Below, piece by piece: positions 44,731 to 55,800 of a stretch of DNA of 64,000 nt. The translations under genes and the position numbers were made by a program. The stretch's first letter is position 1. Every line of letters begins with the position of its first letter. The stretch comes from Choanephora cucurbitarum. Taxonomy: Eukaryota > Mucoromycota > Mucoromycetes > Mucorales > Choanephoraceae. The DNA lies in the NCBI GenBank assembly GCA_025331435.1, contig JAIWNI010000031.1:222488-286487 (forward strand). The letters are read 5' to 3'. The notes under the pieces are model-generated. The model did no database searches. It was not told the DNA's origin and was given only the letters and a program-made list of their open reading frames with translations.

Positions 44731-47700
44731 TCAGGTACGCGATCTCATTCTTCGTTTTTCATTTCGGTTTTGAACTTTCCGTTTGTTAATCGTTTTAGGT
44801 AATCGTTTTTTATGTTTACCATTTACATTTCTTCTAGCCCAATATTGCCTGATAGGCTCATAGGAGTCGAAGTTCTCAGCCTTTTCCCAAGTATCGTCGT
44901 TTCTAGTGTACCCTTTCCACCGTACTTTGTATTCGTAGTTAGGTTCATTTCCTCTATGATCGATTATAGCTTCCACTTCATAGTGCTCGCCTTCATTTTC
45001 AGCATCATCATCTTCAATGAGCTTGATATGGGATGTGGGTATATCCCTCGTTAGTAGAGCATTAGTTCGATCTGTGAGTATATAGCTGCCCTTGTCAGTA
45101 TAGCCATGTATTTGGAAAGGTCCTTCATATTTAGGTTCGTATTTGGCCAAGTTCTTCTTTTCGACAGACTTAATCATTACAAAGGAACCAATCGGGAACG
45201 GTTTCTTAAGTATCCGATGTTTTCGTTCAAAGTATTCATTGTCAGCCGCTTGAGTCTTTTGTATTTGTTCCTTGATAGCTGGTATTATAATATTGTCCAC
45301 ATTTGTAAGCTTTTCATGAAGCGCTTTTACATTTATCATTTTATCATGAGGTACAGGTTCCACTTTGGAGTAGTCCTGCAAATCATTAGGCTTACGATGG
45401 AACATTACATTAAATGGTTTTGATAGATGTAATCTTGAGTATTTTAGATTCATTGCATACATTGTAGAATTTAAGTATAGGTCCCATAAATCTTCTTTTC
45501 CTTGTAATCGCTTTACAAGTGTTCGTTTAGCTAATCCTACAAAGGCTTCGTTTGCACTGTTTCCCAGTGGGTTAAATGGTAAAGACAATCGTTCATCAAT
45601 ACCGCATTGTTCAATAATACTTTGCAACAGCTTGTTGCTAAATTCCCTTCCATTATCATGTGAGATTATTTTAGGATAGCCCATTAGTGAAAATAGAAAC
45701 ACTAATTCCTTTGCTACTGTCACAGCCATTTTATCCTTTAGTGGTCTTAATATGGTAAAGCGAGAGAATAGATCTACCACCACTAGTATAAAGTTGTTAC
45801 CATTTTTAGACGTTACATTGAAAGTACCTAGATCGAATACGATATGATCCCATACACCATCAGGTGCAATGCTTTTAGGTGGATGATAGACATGTTTACC
45901 TAAGTTGAACTGTCTACAGTCATTACATTTAGCGATGAAGCTCATTATGTCCTTTCTAAGACCAGGCCAATGGACATTGTGATCTTGGTGTATCATTTTT
46001 TCCATTGCATGTATACCATAGTGACCAAGTAAGTGGCATTTTAGTAATATTTCCTTTTGTTCATCTTCATTTGGTACTCTTAGGCTGCTCAAATGGCTAG
46101 CTCTCATTACAGGGACATCATTCTCATTTTCCTTTTTGTTCATTGCATCATTTGCCTTTGTTTCATTGTTACATTTCTTTTCATTTTTATCGTTACACAT
46201 TGAGTTATTTTTATTCTTAATTCTCTCTTCATTTTTCATTTCATTTCTATTTGTTTTTCTCCGTTTTGTTACCCTTTTGTTATCTTTTTCATGCTTGCGT
46301 TTCTTTTGATGAGAGGCGTTTTCACCCCCCTCCAGCATTTTGGGCATTGTAGGCACAAACATGCGAGATAGCGCGTCTGCCAGTATATTTGTTATACCTC
46401 GACAGAAAGTAATCGTAAAATCCATTTCATAAATCGTTTCATAAACATTCAAGATAGCATTATTTAACTTTTCCTTTGTCTTCAAGAATAGAAGAGCATG
46501 ATTATCAACAAACAAGTTGAATCGTTTTCCCTTTAAGATCGCTCGCCAACGTACAAAAGCAAAGGCAACAGCAGTTAACTCTCGTCGAGACGATCCCCAT
46601 TTCTGCTCAGATGGTTGGAGACGTCGGGCTATGAAACCAATATAATGGATCTTTCGATCTATTACTTGATATAAAGCACCACCTATTCCATAAGCAGAGC
46701 TATCCGTTACAACATTGAATTCATACCTGAAGTCTGGACAAGACAGTACAGGGGCATTAGCAAGTGCATACTGCAATCTGCGTAGGTCATTTGTATGATC
46801 ATTTGTCCAATCCTTTTGCAAATCCTTTGAGTTTCTCAGCTTATCTAAGCGAGCCGTTAAGGTTGAGTAACATGGAATATGCGCACGAAAGAAGTTGGCA
46901 ACACCCAATCGAGAAGATAACTCGCGAGCATTTTTAGGCACCAGGGGCCAATCCAGAATATTGGATATCTTTCTTTGATCTACCATGAGTCCATCTTTAC
47001 CTGATAGACAGAAACCCAATATGTAGACACACGTTTGAGCTAAGTGTAGCTTGTCAACATTGATGCGCAGATGAGCATTTGTTAATCGTTTCAATACTTC
47101 TTTAACACAAGAGGTATGATATTCCATATCATCATTTGTAGCCACAGAGATGTCGTCAACAAAAATCGTTACATATGACAGATCCGCAAAGAGATTCGTT
47201 AGAGTTCGTTGGACCACACTACTAATGGGTATTAATCCAAAAGGAGCTTTTCTAAAAGAATACTGGACATTTTCAAAGGTGAAAGAGGTAAGTTGTCGAT
47301 CAATTCCTTTCTTGATTTTGAAGCTATGAAAAGCTTGAGATAAATCAATCGTTGTGAACAGTTTGCATTGTCCCATTTTTCTATGGATGTCAGAGATGAG
47401 AGGTAGAGGGAAAGAATCTAACCTCGACTTATCCAACAGAGCGTTGATCATACGACAATCGATTACCACTCGAATGTCACCAGTGTATTCTCCTTGAGCA
47501 TTTTTCTTTTTGACTACCAGCAGGCTACTGTTGAAGGCAGTATTTGGTTCGGCAACTTCAATGACATTGTGTTCCTTCCATTTCTTAACCTGTTCTCTGA
47601 CAGAATTAAGGTGATCGTTTGCAATTTCATATTGACGAAGATATGTTTTCTTCACACCTGGTTTCAAAGGTAAGTAGATCTTACTACCAGGTAAAGTACA

Positions 47701-49500
47701 ATGACCACGAGGATCAAGACTAGCATTGGCATTGATGTAAGGTTGAAGTGCTTTAGTCATTTTCTCCCGTTCTTCATTTGTACCATAAGGTGATTCATTA
47801 GGTTTGTATACATTTGGATCAATTGGATCAGGAATAATATCATGATTAGGAGTATCCCAGTCATAAGCTAAACCAGTTACATTAATTCCAAGAGATGTCA
47901 TTAAGTCCATTCCAATGATGACGTGAACATCATTAATATCAAATATTTCAAGTCTAGCATAGACTTTAATATCGTTATAAAATATTTCCATTTTTTCTTT
48001 TGTCTTGCCCATTCTTTTTACTTTTAAATCTGATTTTCCCAGCATTATGAAATTTTTATCATTATCATTATCATTTATTATAGAAATATTTAAAAAACTA
48101 GCTAAACTTGGCGAAATCATTGAGAAGGTAGACCCAGTGTCTAAGAGAGCAAAGGTCTTGACATTTTCTATACTCAAAGGAAGATGTATAGAGTTTTTGT
48201 TTAGCAAGTCATTCGGAGGTTTGGAAAAATCATCAATTTTATACTTACAATCCTGCTTCATTTTCATTTTATCCATGGCATTGAATTTGAGATCATTTTC
48301 ATCTTCGGATGAATCAATGTCCATCTTGGTAGGCACGATTGTGGGGCGTTTATCATTTTTGTTCATTTTGTTTTTGCAGCGATGGTCTTTTGTCCATGTC
48401 TGATGGCAGTCGTAACACAGCCCATTTTTAGTAGCATTGGAGTAGATCAGGGGAGGTTTAGATCCCTTGTATCGGCATTCGGCAGTAGAGTGATTGTTCA
48501 TTTTTGGGTGGTTTTTGCAAAATAACCTAGGACGTTTTACCTCTTCAATAGGTCGGCTAAACCTAGGGCGAGTAGTTTGATTACCATTTTGTAGGTTAAC
48601 ATTCTTGAGAGCAGCCAAGCGCAAAGCGTCGTCCACCAGGTACTTGATCTTGTCCCTTTTTTCGTTTGATGCTGTGGCATTTGCAGTTGATAGCAGTTCA
48701 TTTAGTCGGGTAGGCATTGCACCAATGAAGAGCCGACAAAGCATTGGTTCTTGAGAGACCTTGGCATCAGTCTTCAGATTGTTGAATCGTTCTACAAAGT
48801 GCATCATTGTTTCATTTTCTTTCATTTTTACATTCATCAGGTCATTAAGAGCAAGTTGTTGTAGTTGTTCGCCAGACAACCCATACTTCGTTTCCAGAGC
48901 ATTAGCGATCATTTCCCAATTGGCATTTGGATTTTGGCTTAGAAAGTCATTAAACCAGTTGTTCATTTTTTCCGAAAGACACGAGGGCAGTAGTCGTTTG
49001 AAGTTTTGATTGGGATCCAAGTCGTAAGAGAGGAGAACATTTTCAAATCTTCGAATACAAGATTTGGCATTTTCAAAAATCATTTCATTGCTGTTTTGTA
49101 CCACTCCACCTTTCCATTGAAACAAAGGAAGGTTTCGGGGTACTACATTGGTGGTGTCATTTCTAGCCTTTTTAATAGCTACTTGAGCTTCTGTGGCACG
49201 TTCAAGTTTTTGTTTGATGACCTTATATTGGCTGTTGAGATGAGTAGAGTTGCTGTCATCAGTTATAAGTAAGATGGTGATTCTTGAGAGTTCGGCTGTA
49301 AGTAAATCAACCACGTTGTCCAGAGATTGGTTCTTGTCAATTTTGAAGGATTCAGTCATTACAGGAGAAGAGTCATTGTCCTTATCATTGGTTTCTTTGG
49401 CTACGGTCATTTCATTCATTTGCTGAGTGGTAACATCAACACTGTTGTCATTGGCACCGATACTAATGTTATCACTTGAGGTAGAAGAGTTGGCAGACAT
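44731..49500 (-). CDS. Gag-Pol polyprotein with C-terminal chromodomain
   Basis: One uninterrupted frame of 1589 residues. The order is Gag helical region (about 120-310); a Cys/His-rich stretch (about 330-390, GLCYDCHQTW); protease FALLDTGSTFSM (about 450-461); reverse transcriptase with FVDDISVAT near 782 and FRKAPFGL; RNase H with DSSAYGIGGALY near 933; integrase HHCC zinc domain (about 1153-1195) and DDE core including SHDNGREFSN; and chromodomain YEVEAIIDHR to TWEKAENFDSYEPI (about 1505-1555). Gag and Pol share a frame, as in Tf1 and many chromoviruses, so protease processing alone would separate them. Chromodomains direct integration toward methylated-H3K9 heterochromatin, in keeping with this transposon-rich site. 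No stop, frameshift or lost active-site residue was seen. Confidence 0.95.
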   Translation of the reverse strand: MSANSSTSSDNISIGANDNSVDVTTQQMNEMTVAKETNDKDNDSSPVMTESFKIDKNQSLDNVVDLLTAELSRITILLITDDSNSTHLNSQYKVIKQKLERATEAQVAIKKARNDTTNVVPRNLPLFQWKGGVVQNSNEMIFENAKSCIRRFENVLLSYDLDPNQNFKRLLPSCLSEKMNNWFNDFLSQNPNANWEMIANALETKYGLSGEQLQQLALNDLMNVKMKENETMMHFVERFNNLKTDAKVSQEPMLCRLFIGAMPTRLNELLSTANATASNEKRDKIKYLVDDALRLAALKNVNLQNGNQTTRPRFSRPIEEVKRPRLFCKNHPKMNNHSTAECRYKGSKPPLIYSNATKNGLCYDCHQTWTKDHRCKNKMNKNDKRPTIVPTKMDIDSSEDENDLKFNAMDKMKMKQDCKYKIDDFSKPPNDLLNKNSIHLPLSIENVKTFALLDTGSTFSMISPSLASFLNISIINDNDNDKNFIMLGKSDLKVKRMGKTKEKMEIFYNDIKVYARLEIFDINDVHVIIGMDLMTSLGINVTGLAYDWDTPNHDIIPDPIDPNVYKPNESPYGTNEEREKMTKALQPYINANASLDPRGHCTLPGSKIYLPLKPGVKKTYLRQYEIANDHLNSVREQVKKWKEHNVIEVAEPNTAFNSSLLVVKKKNAQGEYTGDIRVVIDCRMINALLDKSRLDSFPLPLISDIHRKMGQCKLFTTIDLSQAFHSFKIKKGIDRQLTSFTFENVQYSFRKAPFGLIPISSVVQRTLTNLFADLSYVTIFVDDISVATNDDMEYHTSCVKEVLKRLTNAHLRINVDKLHLAQTCVYILGFCLSGKDGLMVDQRKISNILDWPLVPKNARELSSRLGVANFFRAHIPCYSTLTARLDKLRNSKDLQKDWTNDHTNDLRRLQYALANAPVLSCPDFRYEFNVVTDSSAYGIGGALYQVIDRKIHYIGFIARRLQPSEQKWGSSRRELTAVAFAFVRWRAILKGKRFNLFVDNHALLFLKTKEKLNNAILNVYETIYEMDFTITFCRGITNILADALSRMFVPTMPKMLEGGENASHQKKRKHEKDNKRVTKRRKTNRNEMKNEERIKNKNNSMCNDKNEKKCNNETKANDAMNKKENENDVPVMRASHLSSLRVPNEDEQKEILLKCHLLGHYGIHAMEKMIHQDHNVHWPGLRKDIMSFIAKCNDCRQFNLGKHVYHPPKSIAPDGVWDHIVFDLGTFNVTSKNGNNFILVVVDLFSRFTILRPLKDKMAVTVAKELVFLFSLMGYPKIISHDNGREFSNKLLQSIIEQCGIDERLSLPFNPLGNSANEAFVGLAKRTLVKRLQGKEDLWDLYLNSTMYAMNLKYSRLHLSKPFNVMFHRKPNDLQDYSKVEPVPHDKMINVKALHEKLTNVDNIIIPAIKEQIQKTQAADNEYFERKHRILKKPFPIGSFVMIKSVEKKNLAKYEPKYEGPFQIHGYTDKGSYILTDRTNALLTRDIPTSHIKLIEDDDAENEGEHYEVEAIIDHRGNEPNYEYKVRWKGYTRNDDTWEKAENFDSYEPIRQYWARRNVNGKHKKRLPKTINKRKVQNRNEKRRMRSRT

Positions 49501-49535
49501 TGTTACAGTAATTCAGGATAATAGATTATAAAAAA

Positions 49536-49924
49536 TGATTTGTCAGATGTCAAAATGCAGATAGAAATTATAATCAGATAAAGAATTACTGTTTATTGTG
49601 TTCAAGATAGAGGTCTATTTATATTAAATGATCTTGTGTCAGATTTGCATTGGTAAGACATTATTTAGAATTCATTTGTTAGGGTTTCGAGTTGGCAAGT
49701 ATATTCATTATTACGACATCATTGTAGAGGAGTATTGTATAATGTGGTCTCGGTCGATTACATATACATTTATTTCAACTCGTATCATTCAAATCATGCA
49801 ATCTTGCCATAATTTATTCACCTTGTAAATCAACCGATCTCAGACATTGAAGTCATAAGAGAATAATCCACTCGATCATTAGAAACCCTTATTAGTTATG
49901 TCATGTTGTACACTTGACACAACA
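49536..49924 (-). repeat. LTR (5' LTR with respect to transcription)
   Basis: 389 bp, identical as read to 44113-44501; followed by ATCCG at 49925-49929. Confidence 0.95.
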
Positions 49925-49929
49925 ATCCG
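49925..49929 (+). repeat. Target-site duplication, right copy (ATCCG)
   Basis: Matches 44108-44112. Confidence 0.93.
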
Positions 49930-49949
49930 TGTCCAAATTTTAATCGGTG

Positions 49950-50299
49950 TCTACCTCGACTCAGAAAGTGAATAAATATCTTAGAGAGCAATACATTTGA
50001 GTGTTTCATATTATAACCAAGTCTTCACTGCTTATTTGGCAGGAGATTTAGTACTGCTCCTGAATTCAAGATGTCATGTGTTTTATATGGAAATGATGTT
50101 ACCTAAGGTCTTATCTGAACCCAAAAGGAACACTGAAGATGTTTTATTTGTATGGTAATGCAAGAGTCATAAAGTTGACCTGCTATAAACCACAGCTAAG
50201 AGATAGATAATACAAGATTTGACTGAAGATCAGACATTGTACATCATGGACCAAGTCTTTTCTCATCAGAAAATCAAAGGATATAGATAGAGGCATATT
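49950..50299 (+). repeat. Left 350-bp inverted arm
   Basis: Starts tctacctcgactcagaaagtg. Paired coordinates sum to 101488 along the whole arm, so there are no net indels; the match ends at 50300/51188. Confidence 0.9.
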
Positions 50300-50340
50300 C
50301 TATTCAGCTAAGAAAAATCTTTTATTTCCATATAACAAAC

Positions 50341-50854
50341 CTAATCGAGTCTTAGTCTTGTTTTTCTGTTTTTTATTTTTGCCTCTGATAAAATACTCAT
50401 CCATACAACAATAACGACCAACAGTAAAGGCGACAGTAGGAGGAGCAAAGGCTCTACTAGTGATAGCAAATTTTCTAACAGAGGGTTTAGCCTTAGCCTT
50501 TGATGTATCACTAGTAAATCAGATTTTGGCAAATATTTTTTGAGGGACTTTGGGCACAGTCGTAGTACCAATAGATTCTTTAACAACTTCCTTCTCCTTC
50601 CAGAAGGATGAAGTCGATTTGGGGGACACTGGTATGTTGAGCGTTACCTCATATGTAGCGTTTGAGTACACCTTAGCCATATTGGCCTTGAGTACTTCAA
50701 GTTCCACTTGGAACAGTTCCTGAACCTTCTTCTGACCTGACATCTTTAGACTGAGGAACCAGTTTTTTTGTTCAATCTGCTCATGGCTGTCATGATCTTC
50801 GCTAACAAATGGGCAAGCTGAAATTATTTTCTTTAGGTTGAATCCACCATACAA
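50341..50854 (-). CDS. Unrecognised overlapping minus-strand frames inside the foldback element
   Basis: A 111-codon frame (50854-50519) and an 81-codon frame (50586-50341) overlap and could be joined by a frameshift or intron. The first has a Lys/Glu helical stretch (KKVQELFQVELEVLKANMA). I see no known domain. It may be a decayed or orphan gene, or not coding at all. Confidence 0.25.
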
Positions 50855-51188
50855 AGTATAGTGATACTGGCTATACCTGGTGCAAGGGGTAGTCCGTTTG
50901 TTGAGATGAACGACGATGACAGTAGTGAGATCAGTAGAGGTAAAGTACTCTAATTAGCTATTTTTCTAAAATTTCAGGGTCACGTATCCTGTGTCGAAAC
51001 GAAGCAAATAAATATAAAGGCGAAAGTATCTAGTCAAATGAAGTAGTCGAGTTTTTTTGTGCAAATGAAGCGCTTGTTGTATGGGTAGGTGTTTATCAGA
51101 GGCAATAATCAAAAAAACCAGAAAAGTACAACTAATACTCAACTAAGTTTATTAAGTAAAAACTCAGCGATCTTTCTTTAGCTAACAA

Positions 51189-51538
51189 AATATGCCTCTA
51201 TCTATATCCTTTGATTTTCTGATGAGAAAAGACTTGGTCCATGATGTACAATGTCTGATCTTCAGTCAAATCTTGTATTATCTATCTCTTAGCTGTGGTT
51301 TATAGCAGGTCAACTTTATGACTCTTGCATTACCATACAAATAAAACATCTTCAGTGTTCCTTTTGGGTTCAGATAAGACCTTAGGTAACATCATTTCCA
51401 TATAAAACACATGACATCTTGAATTCAGGAGCAGTACTAAATCTCCTGCCAAATAAGCAGTGAAGACTTGGTTATAATATGAAACACTCAAATGTATTGC
51501 TCTCTAAGATATTTATTCACTTTCTGAGTCGAGGTAGA
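51189..51538 (-). repeat. Right 350-bp inverted arm
   Basis: Reverse complement of 49950-50299; ends cgaggtaga at 51538. Confidence 0.9.
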
Positions 51539-52534
51539 GGCAAATAACATATATTTCTGTTGTTCAATACAACAGCGCTAATGCAGGACTTAACACTTGA
51601 AATGTGAATGAAACCGAGACATAAAGCGAAACAAATGAAGAGAAGAAGAAGGCCCTCACCGATGTTCAAGAGAAATCAAGAAAGATAAAAATCCGAAAGA
51701 GGATAGCAAGCATTCAGCATGATTCACTTGAATCATTAAGCATATATTATATTACTCGTTTATATCACCCATCAGTATGATTCCTCTTTTAGCTTTAGCA
51801 TAAAAATAACAAGAAGAGTGTATACAACAAAAAAGTTTAGAGAGGCAATCGTTATCTTCATTGAATCTTCGAAAAAAAAGCTTCATTTGATATTTTTCTT
51901 TTCGGGCATACTTTTTTAAGAAGCAATCAAACACTTCAAATTAAGGTATACTTCTTGGTCACGTGACTTTTGACATTAGATTTACAAATTATATTTTACT
52001 TACAATTTTTGAAAATGTCGTAGAAAATAGCGACTTACAGCATAAACAGCCTATCGAAGTTGAGTACAATCTATCTCAACAGTACAATCCAAACAAACGA
52101 CGATTCAAGCCTCAGATTCTGAATAAAAGAAAGAAGAAGATGAGATTGAATCTATTACGGTTTAGGCAAGTGCCCGTAACTGGAGCCAAGACTCTTCTAG
52201 GATCAGCAAGACATAATTAATCAGACGTGTAGATATTAATTGCTTCCTTCTTTATTAGATTTAGAATAGATATTTAGTGTAGTCTAGAAAAGTATAAATA
52301 CCTGTGATATTCGTAATGATAAGCTCTTTATCAAAGACTTACATTATAATACACAGGTAAAGTAAAGAAAAGGAAAAATTAAATAAAATCAAAGACTTAC
52401 ATTATAATACACAGTCTACGTCACTTACTTCTAGAAGCTTATTCCTGCAACCTTATTGGCTCTAATTTGTTCTAAAGTCACGTGACCTATTGGAAACATC
52501 CACAAAAGAATAACAAGACGACAAAAACAAGAGC
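51539..52534. other. About 1 kb between foldback element and LINE array; transposon debris
   Basis: Holds a perfect 27-bp direct repeat (52330-52356 and 52388-52414), two TCACGTGAC palindromes (around 51960 and 52479) like that in the LINE promoter, and an 85-codon frame at 51963-52220 of unknown kind with a Lys/Arg-rich end. The segment 52450-52530 (attggct, then cacgtgac) resembles the LINE 5' region and may be a diverged remnant of another unit. Confidence 0.4.
52330..52414 (+). repeat. 27-bp perfect direct repeat with 31-bp spacer
   Basis: Both copies read atcaaagacttacattataa and continue to tacacag. A possible LTR or target-duplication remnant; cause unknown. Confidence 0.85.
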
Positions 52535-52830
52535 GCTTCCTTGGCTCAGGTGAAACATTATATTTTATTATATACAACAATTCTTTGGGCAACTCTATGG
52601 AGCATAAGCCGAATTGGATGAACTAAACTAAATAAAAGAGTGGGAAAAAGTACAAAAAACCCAGCAGAAAAACGAACAAAAGGGAAAAAGAGGAAACAGA
52701 AGGACAGGAAGAGAGAGCAACAGAGTACTCAGACAACTTTAGAGCCCAAAGGCAGCACCAACGGATGGGAACTTTGATAATCACTTACCACCGTGGTTGC
52801 GCAGTGAGCAGGCTAAAGAGGTCATTTTGT

Positions 52831-55800
52831 CTATGGGGAGATCGGAGGAGAAGGAGGAGGAGGAGGAGGAAGCCATGATCCATTTGGATCAGGTTCTGGA
52901 GCGATGGTAGCAAGAGGATGCACCAGAGAGTCTATTGCATGAAGCAATTGGAGAAGAGAGGACCAAAAAGGAGGGGGATCAGTGGAAGCCTTTACAGGCA
53001 GAGAGTTGAGGGCATGGTCGATCGGATGAACGCCAGCCGGAGGAGAAGGGAGGTCGAAAAAGAGGGATGGATCAAGTGCACTACAAGACAAGAAATGATC
53101 TCTTGAAATGTAGGCACCGGAGAGGCAGGGACATTCTTCACGAAGATTCGCAAAGCGACCAAGACGCCAACGAACAAGCCTACTGCGAGCAGTAGTTGTC
53201 ATTGGGAGGTAGAGGATTGGATCCGGCTTTGAAGTGCACGGACGACAGGCACGCAAGAGGACAGCACGGCCACGAGAAGCTTGAGTTGCCATTTGGCGGT
53301 TGAACTGATCCTGCCAATATCGCCTAAAGTGAGCACGAAGCTCAACATTAGAGACAGGCGGTGGATCAGGGAGAGAGAGGTAGAGAGCATTCTGTTGAAG
53401 AAGCTTAGTAAGGCGAGGGTACCGCAGTTGATCACGTAAGAGCACAAGCAAGCAGTCATCAGGGAGGTATTGTACACGAAGAACGTATCTTGTGACAAGG
53501 ACATTGTACCTATGAATCATAGCAGGCAGGCAACTGATGTGTTTTGCTACTTGAAACCAAGAGCCACCAATGAACATACGGACCAGCCGGTTTTGAAGGT
53601 CATCGAGCTGTTTCATGTCTGTTGAAGAGAGACGGGCAATAGCCAGGCCATACTCTATCTTGGGACGGATAAAGCAGGCATACAGTCGAGAGGACAGGAG
53701 GAGAGAGAAGCCGTTACGGTGGACACCTACTGAGACCAGCAGGGCCATGGTCTTGACAGCCTTAGCTGCACGAAAAGAGACAAGATCTGGACCAGAAATG
53801 CCCTTTGAGCGAAAAGGTACACCGAGGTATACAAATTCGTCAACGAGCGGTAACGGTTCATCGTACAACGTCAATCGTGGGCCATCAGGTCGTGCGTTGA
53901 GGACTGCACATTTAGACGGACTCCAGCGATATCCGAGGGAGCGAGAATGCTCAGCGGCAATGTTCAGCATCCGTTGGACCTGACTACTAGAGCCAATGAT
54001 CGCAACGTCATCCGCGAAGAGAAGGCAATTCAAAGGAATTGGCGAAGGAGGAGGAGAAGGAGAGGAAGGAGAAGAAGGCGAACCTGGTGGACATACCAAA
54101 GTAGTACCAGCCGAGGCAGCAGCGCGGAGAGCAGAGGGAAGCGAGTTGATGTACAGAGAGTACAGATGCGGGGAAAGAACAGAGCCTTGGAGAACACCAG
54201 TGACAGGAGAGAAAGGCGCAGAGGAATGGTTAGCGATCAGCACCGAAATCTGAACGTCATCAAACAAGTTGATGAGCAATCCGAGAAGTGGGCGGGGTAG
54301 AGAGGAATCAGCCAGAGCATTCCAGATGACACGTCGGTCAACTGTGTCATAAGCAGCCTTGATGTCAAGAAAAGCAACCACAGGACGGCGATGGTGGGTG
54401 AGTAGGTAGTCATGCATCAAGTCATGCAAGCAGAGGGCTTGATCCAGAGGGCTACGCTGCGGACGGAAACCACCTTGCGCAATGTCAAGTGGAGGCGAGT
54501 GTTCATACAGACAACGAGAGATGCAAAACTCAAAGAGCTTACGCATAACCGAAGTCAGAGAGATTGGCCGATAGTTTGCAGGATCAGAGGGATCGTTTTT
54601 CTTGTGTATCGGGAAGACATTGGCGAGACGCCAGAGAGAGGGGGTGTACGACCATTGATAACACAGAGAGAAGAAAAGAGAGAGTAGCGGGGCAAGGTCC
54701 GCGGCAACGGCCTTCAGCATTTCTGCCTTCAGGTGATCGCTACCCGGTGCCTTGCGTAGAGGTAACCGCTGGATGTGAACCGTGATAGCATCTACAGAGA
54801 AAATGTCCAAATCTTGAGGTAGAGCATAGGGAAGCAAACTATCGTGAGGTGATGGAGCAGAAGGGCGAGCGTCAGGCGCAGGCAAAAGGGAACCATTGTA
54901 GACAGTGGCCAAGTGAGAGGCCATGGTATCCACTGATGCAGCAGGACCGTCAGGATGAGCATAGGTTGATGAGCAGTCACGACGCCTTTTTATCCTTGAA
55001 AGAGTGGCCGTAGCTTTAGAGAAATCTTTTTCAAGTTGGGCACAGAAATTCTTCCAAGAGAGACGTTTTGCCTTTGATACCAAACGACGGAACGAACGAT
55101 GAGCATCAAGATGCAACGACCACCAGTACGCTTTGTCAACACCTAGGGCGTGACGCCACATACTATAACAGCGATCGCGTTCACGAGCAGCAGACTCGAT
55201 TTCCGAAGTCCAGTATTTCTTCCACCACTTACCAGACCGAGGTGCTCTCACACCAACCGATCCATCCAAGGAATTGTAGAAGCACTCATTAAGAGTAGCA
55301 TTCAGACCATCAATGTCAGGGCGGCATGTAGGAGGAGAAGCGACCAGAGTGGACAGTGCATCACACAGAGGCGACACACTAGACCGAAACTTGAACCTAA
55401 ACAGTTCTAGAGGTTCCTTATCTTGCAAGCGAGACAGGTTCCAAAGCCGTCTAGGAGCCAAGGTTGGCGCCGAAGCACCAGCAGCCACAGACGCATAGTC
55501 GAAAGACAGAGTCAACAATCTATGGTCAGAGCCAAGAGACAAGTCAGATTCTACCACGATCTGAGCCGAACGCATATCCTTTGCAGGTATATTTGTTACG
55601 AACAGATCGATGATGCTACTCACTTCCCTTTCACGCCGAAACGTAGAAAAGGTAGCAACACCTGGAGAAAGAGACGAGTTGAGCACAGCCAACCCACATT
55701 GTTCAAGCCATGTTGCCATAGCAAGTCCACGGGGATTGGTAGCGGAATCACCGGTAAGAGCACCAAAACGAGCATTGAAGTCACCACAGATAATGGAGTC

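Larger units (their letters stand above)
44113..49924 (-). mobile_element. Intact Ty3/gypsy chromovirus LTR retrotransposon, 5.81 kb
   Basis: Two 389-bp LTRs (TG...CA) with 5-bp ATCCG duplications enclose a single minus-strand polyprotein. The LTRs are identical as read, so the insertion is recent and the element may be active. The gap from 5' LTR to ATG is only 35 bases and no match to a tRNA primer site is obvious; self-priming as in Tf1 is possible but unproven. A short purine tract (aggggtaa, minus strand) sits at the 3' LTR. The element landed in a 138-bp stretch between the KDZ and foldback elements. Confidence 0.95.
49950..51538. mobile_element. Foldback-type element with 350-bp inverted arms
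   Basis: Arms 49950-50299 and 51189-51538 are near-perfect inverted copies, enclosing 889 bases. The unit lacks a recognisable transposase, so it is probably non-autonomous. The centre has minus-strand frames (50519-50854 and 50341-50586) of no known family. No target duplication could be recognised at 49949/51539. A transcript across it would form a 350-bp hairpin. Confidence 0.85.
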
